From: Lysinibacillus parviboronicapiens
GTDB lineage: Bacteria; Bacillota; Bacilli; Bacillales_A; Planococcaceae
Direction of reading: 5' to 3'
Assembly: GCF_003049575.1 (NCBI RefSeq)
Contig: NZ_PYWI01000006.1
Location: 62,001-126,000 of the forward strand
Length of the DNA stretch: 64,000 nt
Shown: positions 1 through 7,658 of the stretch, one piece after another
Layout: every line of letters begins with the position of its first letter
Position numbering within the stretch: the stretch's first letter is position 1
Position numbers and translations under genes: made by a program
The notes under the pieces: generated by a model
Databases searched by the model: none
Told to the model about the DNA's origin: nothing
The model's input: the letters and a program-made list of their open reading frames with translations, nothing else

Positions 1-1
1 G

Positions 2-1168
2 GATGAAACAATTACGCAACATTTTGAAAGTTGGAAGCAGCGATATCCGAAAGCAGCAATGTTTTGGATAAGCGAGGATGGCACACTACGCTCAAAAGTA
101 AATGTACAGGAGCAGCTACCATCAACATGGACACCTTCCTTTACAACAAAATTTATTAAAGAGCGTTATGGAGGAAATCCCTTTACGGTTATTGCCTTTG
201 TAGGGGAGGATGAAACAAATGGTTTTATTGTTTTAGAAATTCCTAGAGATGTATTTAATCCACCACTGAGGAATATTTATGAACAATATGGTTCCTTGGT
301 ATTTTTGGGTGTTATTGTCATTGTCTTATTTTTTATTTGCATATCCTTTTTGTTCTTTAGAGGGATTCGAAAACGCTTATTAAAACTACAGGATGCAATG
401 GAAATTCGGGATGTAGATGGACTACCTATTGAGATACATGTGAAAAAGAAAGATGAAATCGGACAGCTCGAACAAACTTTTAATCACATGGTGGTCGAAC
501 TGAGGGAGAGTAAACATCGCGAGAGGAAGGAAGAACAGCTACGGCGGCAACTAATCGCTAACCTGTCCCATGATTTACGCACGCCTTTAACAAAAATACG
601 TGCGCAAGCTTACTCCATCAGTAAAGAGAATTTATCAGAAGAAGGCAAACAAGCGATTCAGGCAATGGAAACTTCCATTGTGAATATTGACGGACTAATT
701 GAAAATTTAATGTCTTATACACTGCTTATGGCTAGTACATATATTTTTGAACCAAAGGAAATTAATGTGGTGCGATTTGCACGAGAACAAATGACTACAT
801 GGTATCCCGTTTTCGAAAAGGAAGGCTTTGACATTGATATTGAACTACAAGCATTTGACGACAATATGTGGCTGATCGACCCGCTTTGGTTAGGTCGCGT
901 ATTTGATAATATTTTTCAAAATGTACTACGACATGCGAATAGTGGGAAATATCTTGGCGTGAAAACAGAATCAACAGCACACTATGATGCATTTATCATT
1001 AAGGATTACGGGAAAGGCATGAAAAATGAATCAAATGCAAAAGGTGCCGGCATTGGTTTATCCATTGTGGACCTCATGGTGAAAGGCATGGAACTAGAGT
1101 GGGATATTACGTCAAGTGAATCTGGCACCATCATTAAAATAAAAAAACAAAAAGATTTGTCCAAATAA
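2..1168 (+). CDS. Sensor histidine kinase, 5' truncated by window edge
   Basis: C-terminal part of a membrane sensor kinase; the frame is open from base 2, so the true start lies upstream. One membrane segment is visible (about 95-115 codons in, VFLGVIVIVLFFICISFLFF), followed by a HAMP linker, the dimerisation H-box NLSHDLRTPLTKI with the phosphorylated His, the N-box DNIFQNVLRHA, and ATP-lid boxes DYGKGM and GAGIGLSIV. It would autophosphorylate on sensing an extracellular cue and pass phosphate to a response regulator, presumably encoded just upstream. The next three genes are a BcrA/EpiE-type ABC exporter, a layout typical of bacitracin- or lantibiotic-responsive two-component/ABC modules. 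The ligand is not inferable from sequence. Confidence 0.93.
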   Translation, partial: DETITQHFESWKQRYPKAAMFWISEDGTLRSKVNVQEQLPSTWTPSFTTKFIKERYGGNPFTVIAFVGEDETNGFIVLEIPRDVFNPPLRNIYEQYGSLVFLGVIVIVLFFICISFLFFRGIRKRLLKLQDAMEIRDVDGLPIEIHVKKKDEIGQLEQTFNHMVVELRESKHRERKEEQLRRQLIANLSHDLRTPLTKIRAQAYSISKENLSEEGKQAIQAMETSIVNIDGLIENLMSYTLLMASTYIFEPKEINVVRFAREQMTTWYPVFEKEGFDIDIELQAFDDNMWLIDPLWLGRVFDNIFQNVLRHANSGKYLGVKTESTAHYDAFIIKDYGKGMKNESNAKGAGIGLSIVDLMVKGMELEWDITSSESGTIIKIKKQKDLSK

Positions 1169-1186
1169 CTGGGCAAATCTTTTTTT
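1151..1186 (+). terminator. Rho-independent terminator after the kinase gene
   Basis: Stem AAAGATTTGTCC / GGGCAAATCTTT with an 8-base loop and a following T run; it overlaps the kinase stop codon and separates it from the ABC operon. Confidence 0.8.
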
Positions 1187-1258
1187 AAACAAATTTTAAC
1201 CTTTGTCCTTACCTGCTTTTAAACTTCGTTTTTTATGCTTAATAAAGAGGTGAGGGAA

Positions 1259-2170
1259 ATGGAATATATCGTACAAACAGAAAATCTATCGAAACGTTTT
1301 GGTAAAGAGCAAGCTGTAGCAGGTATGGATTTAAAAATACGCAAAGGTGAAATATATGGATTTTTAGGGCCGAATGGAGCAGGGAAAACAACGACGATTC
1401 GTATGCTTTTAGGATTGATGAGGCCATCATCCGGGACAATTAAAATCTTTCAGAAGGATATAACGAAAGAAAGAATTAATATTTTAGCGAAAGTCGGTTC
1501 ATTGGTAGAGAATCCATCCTATTATCCACATTTAACGGCCTATGAAAATTTAGAAGCTATAAGAAAAATATTAGGTGTTCCGAAATCGCGTATCGATGAA
1601 GTATTAGAAATTGTTCGATTAAAGGATGCCGCAAATAAAAAAGTAAAAGGGTTTTCTCTCGGCATGAAACAACGTTTAGGTATTGCCGCGGCCCTTTTAC
1701 ATAATCCAGAACTACTAATATTAGATGAACCAACAAATGGACTTGATCCATCTGGCATTATTGAAATGCGGAATTTAATTAAACGACTGCCTTCGGAATA
1801 CGGGATGACAATTATTATTTCAAGTCATTTGCTGTCAGAAATTGATCAAATGGCTACAACAGTGGGCATCGTCACAAAGGGAAAAATAATTTTCCAAGAT
1901 TCGATCGAAGCCATGCGCACCTATGCACAGCCAAAGGTTTCATTCAAGGTAAGTAATAGCGAGCGAGCATGGCGTTCCCTCGTAGCGAATGGCATTAAGG
2001 CAGAATATAAAGAAGGGCAAATCTTAATGGATGAATGCTCGGATGAGAAAGTGGCAAAAATCGTGCAAATCCTTGTGCAAGATGGGGTTTCGATTTATCG
2101 AGTTGAAGAGGAAAAAAGATCTTTAGAGGATATTTTCCTTCAAATGACAACAGGAGAACAAGCGATATGA
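1259..2170 (+). CDS. ABC exporter ATP-binding protein, BcrA/lantibiotic-immunity type
   Basis: Cytoplasmic ATPase of a drug or bacteriocin exporter, 303 aa. Walker A GPNGAGKTT, signature FSLGMKQRLG, Walker B LLILDEPTNGLDPSG and the switch His in SSHLLSE are all intact, and the C-terminal extension is typical of the BcrA/EpiF group. I chose the ATG at 1259 because AGAGGTGAGG lies just before it; an in-frame ATG at 1235 has no ribosome site. It overlaps the next gene by 4 bases (ATGA), showing translational coupling. The gene follows the sensor kinase, so induction by a cell-wall-active peptide is likely, but this is inference from family layout. Confidence 0.93.
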   Translation: MEYIVQTENLSKRFGKEQAVAGMDLKIRKGEIYGFLGPNGAGKTTTIRMLLGLMRPSSGTIKIFQKDITKERINILAKVGSLVENPSYYPHLTAYENLEAIRKILGVPKSRIDEVLEIVRLKDAANKKVKGFSLGMKQRLGIAAALLHNPELLILDEPTNGLDPSGIIEMRNLIKRLPSEYGMTIIISSHLLSEIDQMATTVGIVTKGKIIFQDSIEAMRTYAQPKVSFKVSNSERAWRSLVANGIKAEYKEGQILMDECSDEKVAKIVQILVQDGVSIYRVEEEKRSLEDIFLQMTTGEQAI

Positions 2171-2877
2171 TAGGAAAACTGTTGACGGCTGATTTTTTGA
2201 AGATTAAACGAAAAGGATTATGGTTTTTAACAGCTTTAGGTCCTATTGGTGTTGTTGCACTTCAGATGGTCAATTACGGGGTCAGGAAAGACTATTTGTT
2301 ACAGCAAAGCGAAGATGATTGGAGCTACTATTTATTAAATGTCCATTCTTTTACACCGCTTGCCCTTGTACTAGGAATCGCAATTTTAACATCTTTTATA
2401 GCAAGCATCGAAAATGAGACAAATGCCTGGAAGCAATTAATAGCCTTACCTGTCTCTAAATTAACTGTGTATTTATCAAAATTTACGGTATTGGCAACAT
2501 TGTTACTGCTGTCTTCCACGCTATTAATGGTATTTACATGTGCTTATGGCATGTTTTTAGATTTGGGTGAAAGTGTACCCTATATGGAGCTAGCTAAGTA
2601 TAGTTATTATCCATACTTGGCAGCATTACCGATATTGGCATTACAGCTCTGGATTGCGAGTGTTAGTCATAACCAGGGAATTCCCATAACAGTAGGAATT
2701 TTTGGCGTGATTTTTGCATATTCTGCGTACGTTTTGCCAGATTGGATGATTTGGAAGTGGCCGTCATTAATGAATGAATGGGATGAGCCCATCATCAATG
2801 TACTGTTCGGTCTTGCTGTAGGAATTATTTTGTACATTATTGGGATGATTGATTTTGCAAGAAGGGACGTGAAATAA
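2167..2877 (+). CDS. ABC-2-type exporter permease (first subunit)
   Basis: Integral membrane protein of 236 aa with about six hydrophobic segments and the N-terminal motif LLTADFLKIKRKGLWFLT seen in MutE/EpiE/BcrB-like permeases of lantibiotic-immunity ABC systems. It also carries the family pattern ENETNAWKQLIALPVSKLTVY. It would form half of a heteromeric channel with the next gene, driven by the preceding ATPase. Its start overlaps the ATPase stop and its stop shares one base with the next start (TAATG), so the three genes are one operon. The specific substrate is unknown. Confidence 0.9.
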   Translation: MIGKLLTADFLKIKRKGLWFLTALGPIGVVALQMVNYGVRKDYLLQQSEDDWSYYLLNVHSFTPLALVLGIAILTSFIASIENETNAWKQLIALPVSKLTVYLSKFTVLATLLLLSSTLLMVFTCAYGMFLDLGESVPYMELAKYSYYPYLAALPILALQLWIASVSHNQGIPITVGIFGVIFAYSAYVLPDWMIWKWPSLMNEWDEPIINVLFGLAVGIILYIIGMIDFARRDVK

Positions 2878-3605
2878 TGCGCGCTTTACTGCAAGCTGAA
2901 TGGTATAAATTACGAAAATCAAAAATGGTGCCAATTATTTTGGCGGGGCCGATAATCGGTCTTTTTATAGGATTAACTTCAAACCTTGAAGTTGATAGTC
3001 ATATAAATGAGTGGTATCTCACTTTATTTTCAATGAATTTAACGTATGCCTTATTATTTTTACCGTTGATTACAGGTGTTTTCGCTAGTGTTATATGTAG
3101 ATATGAACATCAATCGGGCGGTTGGAAACAACTTTTAGCATTACCCGTAACAAGAGGGAAAGTATTCGTAGCAAAATATTTATTAATTATGATGCTGGTC
3201 ATGGCAATGCAACTGCTATATTTATGTTCTATCTATGCAGTGGGCATGATGAAAGGTTTTACAGATCCTTTTCCAATGGAGATTGTTTGGAAGAGTATCC
3301 TTGGCGGATGGGTGGCTACATTACCTTTAGTTGCATTGCAGTTGTGGATGTCTATACTGTTTAAGAGTTTTGCCGCACCATTTGCTGTAAACGTTATTTT
3401 TACGTTGCCTTCCATATTTGCAATAAATTCTGAACGATTTGGACCTTACTATCCATGGGCGCAACCCTTTTCAATGATGTATATAGGTGGAAATACAGAG
3501 GATGTATTCTTTGTACCTTGGGATCAATTATTAACAGTAGTAGGGGGAGGATTCATTGTATTTTTCCTTGGAGGTTATTTGTATTTCCAACGAAAAGCAG
3601 TATAA
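2877..3605 (+). CDS. ABC-2-type exporter permease (second subunit)
   Basis: A 242-aa membrane protein homologous to its upstream neighbour (shared LQAEWYKLRKSKM start and the RYEHQSGGWKQLLALPV motif), so the pair arose by duplication and probably forms a heterodimer. About six membrane segments are evident. It is the last gene of the ATPase-permease-permease operon; a 27-base gap with no strong terminator separates it from the esterase-family lipoprotein, which may be partly co-transcribed. Family membership points to self-protection against bacitracin or lantibiotics. Confidence 0.9.
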   Translation: MRALLQAEWYKLRKSKMVPIILAGPIIGLFIGLTSNLEVDSHINEWYLTLFSMNLTYALLFLPLITGVFASVICRYEHQSGGWKQLLALPVTRGKVFVAKYLLIMMLVMAMQLLYLCSIYAVGMMKGFTDPFPMEIVWKSILGGWVATLPLVALQLWMSILFKSFAAPFAVNVIFTLPSIFAINSERFGPYYPWAQPFSMMYIGGNTEDVFFVPWDQLLTVVGGGFIVFFLGGYLYFQRKAV

Positions 3606-3632
3606 CTTTTTCATATTGTAGAGGAGATTAAA

Positions 3633-4895
3633 ATGCTATTTTCTAAAAAGAGTTTTATAGTTACAGCTATTTTTCTATCAGTTTTTTTAGCGGGATGTGA
3701 TAACGGTGAAGCAATTAAGGATGCTTCACAATATGCTACGGCAATTGAAGATATTGATATTCCGGATGATGTAAAAGTAATTGGATTTGGTGAAGCAACC
3801 CATGGAAACATTGAATTTCAGACATTAAAGAAGGATGTATTACAAGCATTAATGGACAATGAAAATGTCCGTGTCTTTGTTTTAGAAGGCGATTTTGGTG
3901 GTGCACAGCAAATCAATCAGTTTATTTTGAATGGTATTGGAACAGCGGAAGAGGCTGTGAGAGCTCTTGATTATCGTATATATGAAACGCAACAAATGAT
4001 TGAATTTGTTCAGTGGATGCACGACTATAACAAGACGGCAGACGAACAGGATAAAGTATATTTTTACGGTAATGATATGCAACGTTATGACTACAGTAAG
4101 CAAGGCATTTTACAGTATTATGAAGTGGTTAACAACGATATGGCAAAGCAATATGCAACACAGCTAGCTCACGTTACGAATGAGACAATGCGAGAGTTAT
4201 CTAACAGTGAATTGAAGGAGCTAAATGCCATCATTGAGGCTATTATGATAGATTTACAGTCGAATAAGGCATCCTATATCAATCAATCATCTAATGATGC
4301 CTTTGTCTTTGCCTTACAATACGCACAAATCATGAAACAACGAACGCAATTGTTTTTAAATGATAGTGATTATATGGACCTGCGGGATGAATATTTAGCA
4401 AACAATTTGCAGTGGATTGTTGAATATGAAGCGAGTCGGGGTCATGATAAGGTTCTTATGTCGGCACATAACGGTCACATCGAGAAAACATCCGCATCAA
4501 TGGCAGGTTACAAATCAATGGGACAGTACTTAAATGAGCTATACGAAAAGGCGTATTTTGCCATTGGTACTGACTTTGTTAACAATACGTTTCAGGCACA
4601 AAACGCAGGATCAGGTAAGCGTAAAAACTATACAGTAGAGCATCATAATGAATTAGTGGACGCATTTAGTGAGGTAAAGGACAATATTTTCTATGTAGAC
4701 TTTGAAAAAGCTAGTGAATCGGCTGCATTATCGGATATTTTTAGGAAAGAACAAAGAATGGGCAATATAGGTGATGATTTCCGCCCTTGGTATAAGTTGT
4801 CGAAGATGCTGTATACAATTAAAATGACACCATCAGAAGCCTACGATGGCATTATTCTTGTCAAAGAAGCAACAGCAACAACAGTGATGGAATAA
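3633..4895 (+). CDS. Erythromycin-esterase-family lipoprotein
   Basis: 420 aa with a lipoprotein signal (LFSKKSFIVTAIFLSVFLAGC; lipobox LAGC, Cys22), so it should sit on the outer face of the membrane. The mature part matches the erythromycin esterase (Ere/succinoglycan) fold: VIGFGEATHGN with the conserved Glu and His, VFVLEGDFGG, YGNDMQRYD and LMSAHNGHI with a conserved His. Ere enzymes hydrolyse the macrolide lactone using a His general base. Many chromosomal homologues have no proven macrolide activity, so esterase function is likely but the substrate is not assured. GAGGAG precedes the ATG. It follows the ABC exporter operon closely. Confidence 0.85.
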   Translation: MLFSKKSFIVTAIFLSVFLAGCDNGEAIKDASQYATAIEDIDIPDDVKVIGFGEATHGNIEFQTLKKDVLQALMDNENVRVFVLEGDFGGAQQINQFILNGIGTAEEAVRALDYRIYETQQMIEFVQWMHDYNKTADEQDKVYFYGNDMQRYDYSKQGILQYYEVVNNDMAKQYATQLAHVTNETMRELSNSELKELNAIIEAIMIDLQSNKASYINQSSNDAFVFALQYAQIMKQRTQLFLNDSDYMDLRDEYLANNLQWIVEYEASRGHDKVLMSAHNGHIEKTSASMAGYKSMGQYLNELYEKAYFAIGTDFVNNTFQAQNAGSGKRKNYTVEHHNELVDAFSEVKDNIFYVDFEKASESAALSDIFRKEQRMGNIGDDFRPWYKLSKMLYTIKMTPSEAYDGIILVKEATATTVME

Positions 4896-4975
4896 CAACA
4901 ATAAGCACGAATTTAGCAAGCACTATCAAAAATTCTTTCACATCATCGATTATGATAATTTGTGAGGTGAGCAAT

Positions 4976-5857
4976 ATGGAGTATAGTCGTGCAACACAAA
5001 GGACCATTGCCTATATTGAGGAGCATTTATCGGAGGAAATTCAGTTAGTGAGCCTTCCGAAAATTGTTGGCTATTCGAGGTTTCACTTAAGCCGTATTTT
5101 TAAACTCGAAACGGGCTTAACAATTGGCGAGTATATTCGAGTACGCCGATTAGCTACGGCTGCCTCCTATTTGTTGTACTCAGATGAATCCATTTTAACG
5201 ATCGCATTTGAGCTCCAGTTTCAATCGCAGGAAGCATTCACAAGAGCTTTCAAAGATGTGTATAAGTTGCCACCGGGGAAATACCGCAAATTAATGCAAT
5301 CATTAAGTATGATGGAGGAGGAACAAGCGATGAACGCACAACAACCAATTAAAGGTTGGCTATTAAGTGGAGCGAACCCTGAGCTATATGGATTTCAAGT
5401 GGATGAAGCGGTATTTCACGCAGGAACTAAATCAGGTGTTTTGTATGCTAAGGAAGTTACGAATAATAGAGAGCACTTTGCGACGATGATGCAAGGCTTT
5501 CAAGCACATGCGTACGAAGGAAAGCGACTAAAAATGTCGTGTTATTTAAAGACTGCACAAGTAACAAAATGCGGAGCATGGCTTCGTATTGATAACGGCA
5601 CTGGAGATACCATTCAATTTGATAATATGGATAATCGGTCCATTCAAGGGACAACGGAGTGGAATCATTATTCCATCGTTTTAGATGTACCAGAAGAAAG
5701 TGCATCCATTTACTTCGGTGTACTGTTAATTGGTGCGGGAAAGGTATGGGCGGATGGCTTTCGATTTGAGGAAGTGGATAATAAAGTCCCAACGACAAAT
5801 ATGCTTACGCAAGAACAACTACCAAAACAACCTTTTAATCTAGACTTTAGCGAATAA
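4976..5857 (+). CDS. AraC-family transcriptional regulator with C-terminal ligand-type domain
   Basis: 293 aa. The DNA-binding domain is N-terminal (about residues 1-105): two helix-turn-helix motifs, the second with IAFELQFQSQEAFTRAFK and a terminal LPPGKYRK. The rest (about 110-290) is a beta-rich region (SGANPELYGFQVDEAVFHAG, WNHYSIVLDVPEESASIYFG) resembling carbohydrate-binding or AraC effector modules such as those joined to SoxS/Rob-like regulators. I chose ATG 4976 because GTGAGGTGAG stands before it; the upstream in-frame ATG at 4952 lacks a site. The target genes are unknown; it may act on neighbouring genes. Confidence 0.87.
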   Translation: MEYSRATQRTIAYIEEHLSEEIQLVSLPKIVGYSRFHLSRIFKLETGLTIGEYIRVRRLATAASYLLYSDESILTIAFELQFQSQEAFTRAFKDVYKLPPGKYRKLMQSLSMMEEEQAMNAQQPIKGWLLSGANPELYGFQVDEAVFHAGTKSGVLYAKEVTNNREHFATMMQGFQAHAYEGKRLKMSCYLKTAQVTKCGAWLRIDNGTGDTIQFDNMDNRSIQGTTEWNHYSIVLDVPEESASIYFGVLLIGAGKVWADGFRFEEVDNKVPTTNMLTQEQLPKQPFNLDFSE

Positions 5858-5950
5858 GGTGTGGAAAAGGTTATCTTTGGAATTTCTTTTGTGGTGAAGT
5901 ATTGATTACCTCTAATTTGTAAAAGATAACAACAGAGGAGGTGTGATACG

Positions 5951-6109
5951 ATGGCACAACAGATTTTATGTGAAGTCAATAACTGCACGTATTGGGACTC
6001 TGGAAACAAATGTACCGCAGAAGCTATTTATGTAGTTAGTCAAAAAGGTCAACAGGCTTCCAATAGTGAGGATACAGATTGTAAAACATTTAAACCTGAA
6101 ACGCATTAA
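5951..6109 (+). CDS. DUF1540 small Cys-rich protein
   Basis: A 52-aa protein, too short for most ORF filters, with the DUF1540 pattern: ILCEVNNCTYW, GNKCTA, and TDCKTF. Its four spaced cysteines (C7, C12, C20, C43) suggest metal binding. DUF1540 proteins are common in spore formers and their role is not established. A strong GAGGAGGTG ribosome site lies 8 bases before the ATG. Followed by two hairpins. Confidence 0.9.
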   Translation: MAQQILCEVNNCTYWDSGNKCTAEAIYVVSQKGQQASNSEDTDCKTFKPETH

Positions 6110-6144
6110 ATGGATGAGGGTAATCATTAATATGTTTACCCTCG

Positions 6145-6190
6145 AACTGTAGATAAACTCAAAAAATTGAGTTTGTTTACAGTTTTTTCT
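6145..6190 (+). terminator. Terminator after the DUF1540 gene
   Basis: Long hairpin AACTGTA...AAACTCAA / TTGAGTTT...TACAGTT followed by TTTTTT; a smaller stem GAGGGTAA / TTACCCTC (6115-6143) precedes it. Confidence 0.8.
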
Positions 6191-6200
6191 TTTATATAGG

Positions 6201-6371
6201 AACCCCGTGATTTCTGCTACAGCGGACGCTTTTCGTGGCATGGCTTCAGTTTCTACGTCGCTATGCTTGTGCGGGGCTTTTTAGCTCAGGCTATTCTTTG
6301 CAGGAAGCATTGCTCTGTAACGAAGGCGAATGCCGTCAGCTACACTCGCCGCCTGCGTTCCAATTGACTAG
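6201..6371 (+). repeat. Degenerate GC-rich palindromic intergenic repeat of Bacillaceae type
   Basis: Sequence from CCCCGTGATTTCTGCTAC through AGCGGACGCTTTTCGTGGC, GCGGGGCTTTTTAGCTCAGG and GCGTTCCAATTGAC resembles, with many changes, a roughly 150-bp intergenic repeat I know from many Bacillaceae genomes (CAGGCGGACGCTTTCCGCGG ... TCCGCTCCAAT). It has internal inverted segments (ACCCCG / CGGGG) and no coding frame. The match is from memory of the pattern, not an alignment. Confidence 0.5.
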
Positions 6372-6454
6372 TGCACGTCTATAAATTATTGAGATGATAC
6401 TGTAAAAGCCCGCTTAGCCCAACGAACCATCTGTGGGGAAGAAGAAAACCCATG

Positions 6455-7146
6455 GATTGAAGTTTCACTTTATCCCGCAGGAACGGTCAGTAAGATGCCC
6501 ATCTCAAGAGGAGGGCTAACAATGAGTAAACGTACGAAGTACTCAACTGACCGTAAAAGCCCGATTGGTTCAACTAACAATCAGTGGCTGATTGAAGTTT
6601 CACTTTATCCCGCAGGAACGGTCAGTAAGATGCCCATCTCAAGAGGAGGGATAACAATGAGTAAACGTACGAAGTACTCAACTGACCGTAAAAGCCCGAT
6701 TGGTTCAACTAACAATCAGTGACTGATTGAAGTTTCACTTTATCCCGCAGGAACGGTCAGTAAGATACCCATCTCAAGAGGAGGGCTAACAATGAGTAAA
6801 CGTACGAAGTACTCAACTGACCGTAAAAGCCCGATTGGTTCAACTAACAATCAGTGACTGATTGAAGTTTCACTTTATCCCGCATGAACGGTCAGTAAGA
6901 TGCCCATCTCAAGAGGAGGGCTAACAATGAGTAAACGTACGAAGTACTCAATTGAACGTAAAAGCCCGATTGGTTCAACTAACAATCAGTGACTGATTGA
7001 AGTTTCACTTTATCCCGCATGAACGGTCAGTAAGATGCCCATCTCAAGAGGAGGGATAACAATGAGTAAACGTACGAAGTACTCAACTGACCGTAAAAGC
7101 CCGATTGGTTCAACTAACAATCAGTGACTGATTGAAGTTTCACTTT
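6455..7146 (+). repeat. Five tandem 135-bp units of a palindromic element
   Basis: Units start at 6455, 6590, 6725, 6860 and 6995, spacing exactly 135 bases, with only a few substitutions (CAGGAACGG/CATGAACGG, GGGCTAAC/GGGATAAC, CAACTGACC/CAATTGAAC); a sixth copy breaks off at about 7146 and a degraded right half lies at about 6395-6454. Each unit has paired arms: CTGATTG at the left and CAATCAG at the right, and an inner pair ACGGTCAGT / ACTGACCGT. Near-identity implies recent expansion. Each unit also carries AGGAGGG, 6-7 bases, ATG and a 21-codon frame (see separate entry). The same element occurs singly elsewhere in this window. Confidence 0.95.
6522..7127 (+). other. SD-led 21-codon mini-ORF repeated in each 135-bp unit
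   Basis: ATGs at 6522, 6657, 6792, 6927 and 7062 each sit 6-7 bases after a consensus AGGAGGG. Units 2-5 read a 21-residue basic peptide beginning MSKRTKYSTDRKSPIG and end in TGA at the repeat junction; unit 4 has IER for TDR. In unit 1 the stop is TGG, so the frame runs on through the junction into unit 2 (to 6722). Translation is not shown. Other single copies of the element lack this frame, so it may be an accident of the central segment; alternatively the array yields a multi-copy peptide. Confidence 0.4.
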
Positions 7147-7393
7147 CTTGATGGACATCCACTTTATCTTTCTGGAATAACAAGTAATGAGCATTTTTTA
7201 CTTTTTCCTCTACATAATCTAACGAATAATTGCCAACAGAATCTGTTAAATCCCCAATTGCGCGGGATAAATTATCGACCACTGGAATTAATGTATCAAA
7301 ACGCGTCAATTCTTTCCCTGCATTCATCTCATCCATGATTTCATAAGCAAGATGTTGAATTCTTCGAAGGCGCATTTTTTCTTTTTGCATCAT
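7121..7393 (-). CDS. Conserved hypothetical helical protein, 3' end lying in a repeat
   Basis: 90 aa, start at tandem ATGATG (7393/7390) after AAGGAGG. The protein is charged and helical (LRRIQHLAYEIMDEMNAGK, TRFDTLIPVVDNLSRAIGD) with no membrane segment or signal; I do not recognise a family. Its last residues and stop codon (after QKDKVDVHQ) are encoded by the broken sixth copy of the 135-bp tandem repeat, and another diverged copy of the element lies directly upstream, so the gene is enclosed by repeats. The original C-terminus may have been replaced when the repeat inserted. Function unknown. Confidence 0.6.
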   Translation of the reverse strand: MMQKEKMRLRRIQHLAYEIMDEMNAGKELTRFDTLIPVVDNLSRAIGDLTDSVGNYSLDYVEEKVKNAHYLLFQKDKVDVHQESETSISH

Positions 7394-7406
7394 ATCCTCC
7401 TTGTAC

Positions 7407-7570
7407 ACCGTTTTATCCTGCCCTAACAGTAGTAAGACGCCCACCTCAAGTTGAATGATGAGAACGAGATAACTAGATGGGTGAACAACTGACAGTAAAG
7501 GACCGATTGGTTCAACTAACAATCAGCGAAGGATGATGAAAACTCCCACTGATTGAAGTTTCACTTTTTC
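7407..7570. repeat. Diverged single copy of the palindromic element
   Basis: Shows TATCCTGCCCTAACAGTAGT, then CAACTGACAGTAAAGGACCG, ATTGGTTCAACTAACAATCA and a following CCCACTGATTGAAGTTTCAC, in the same order as the 135-bp units but with a different centre. Lies between the 90-aa gene and the MocR gene. Confidence 0.75.
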
Positions 7571-7658
7571 CTGTCTAAACATATGCCTAACAATAGGCGT
7601 TCATGAGTCGAACATGGTTCGTAAATTCTTACTATTTACAGTGGCAAGTAAGTGGCTA

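Noticed and set aside
1235-1258. Upstream ATG (1235) as start of the ABC ATPase
   Set aside because: No ribosome site; the ATG at 1259 has AGAGGTGAGG at proper spacing.
6495-6722. A 75-codon frame across the first two tandem repeat units
   Set aside because: It arises only because unit 1 has TGG where the others have TGA; the same residues repeat as the DNA repeats, so it is treated as repeat, not as an independent gene.
6455-7146. CRISPR array
   Set aside because: The repeats are directly adjacent, with no variable spacers, and no cas genes are near; it is a plain tandem array.
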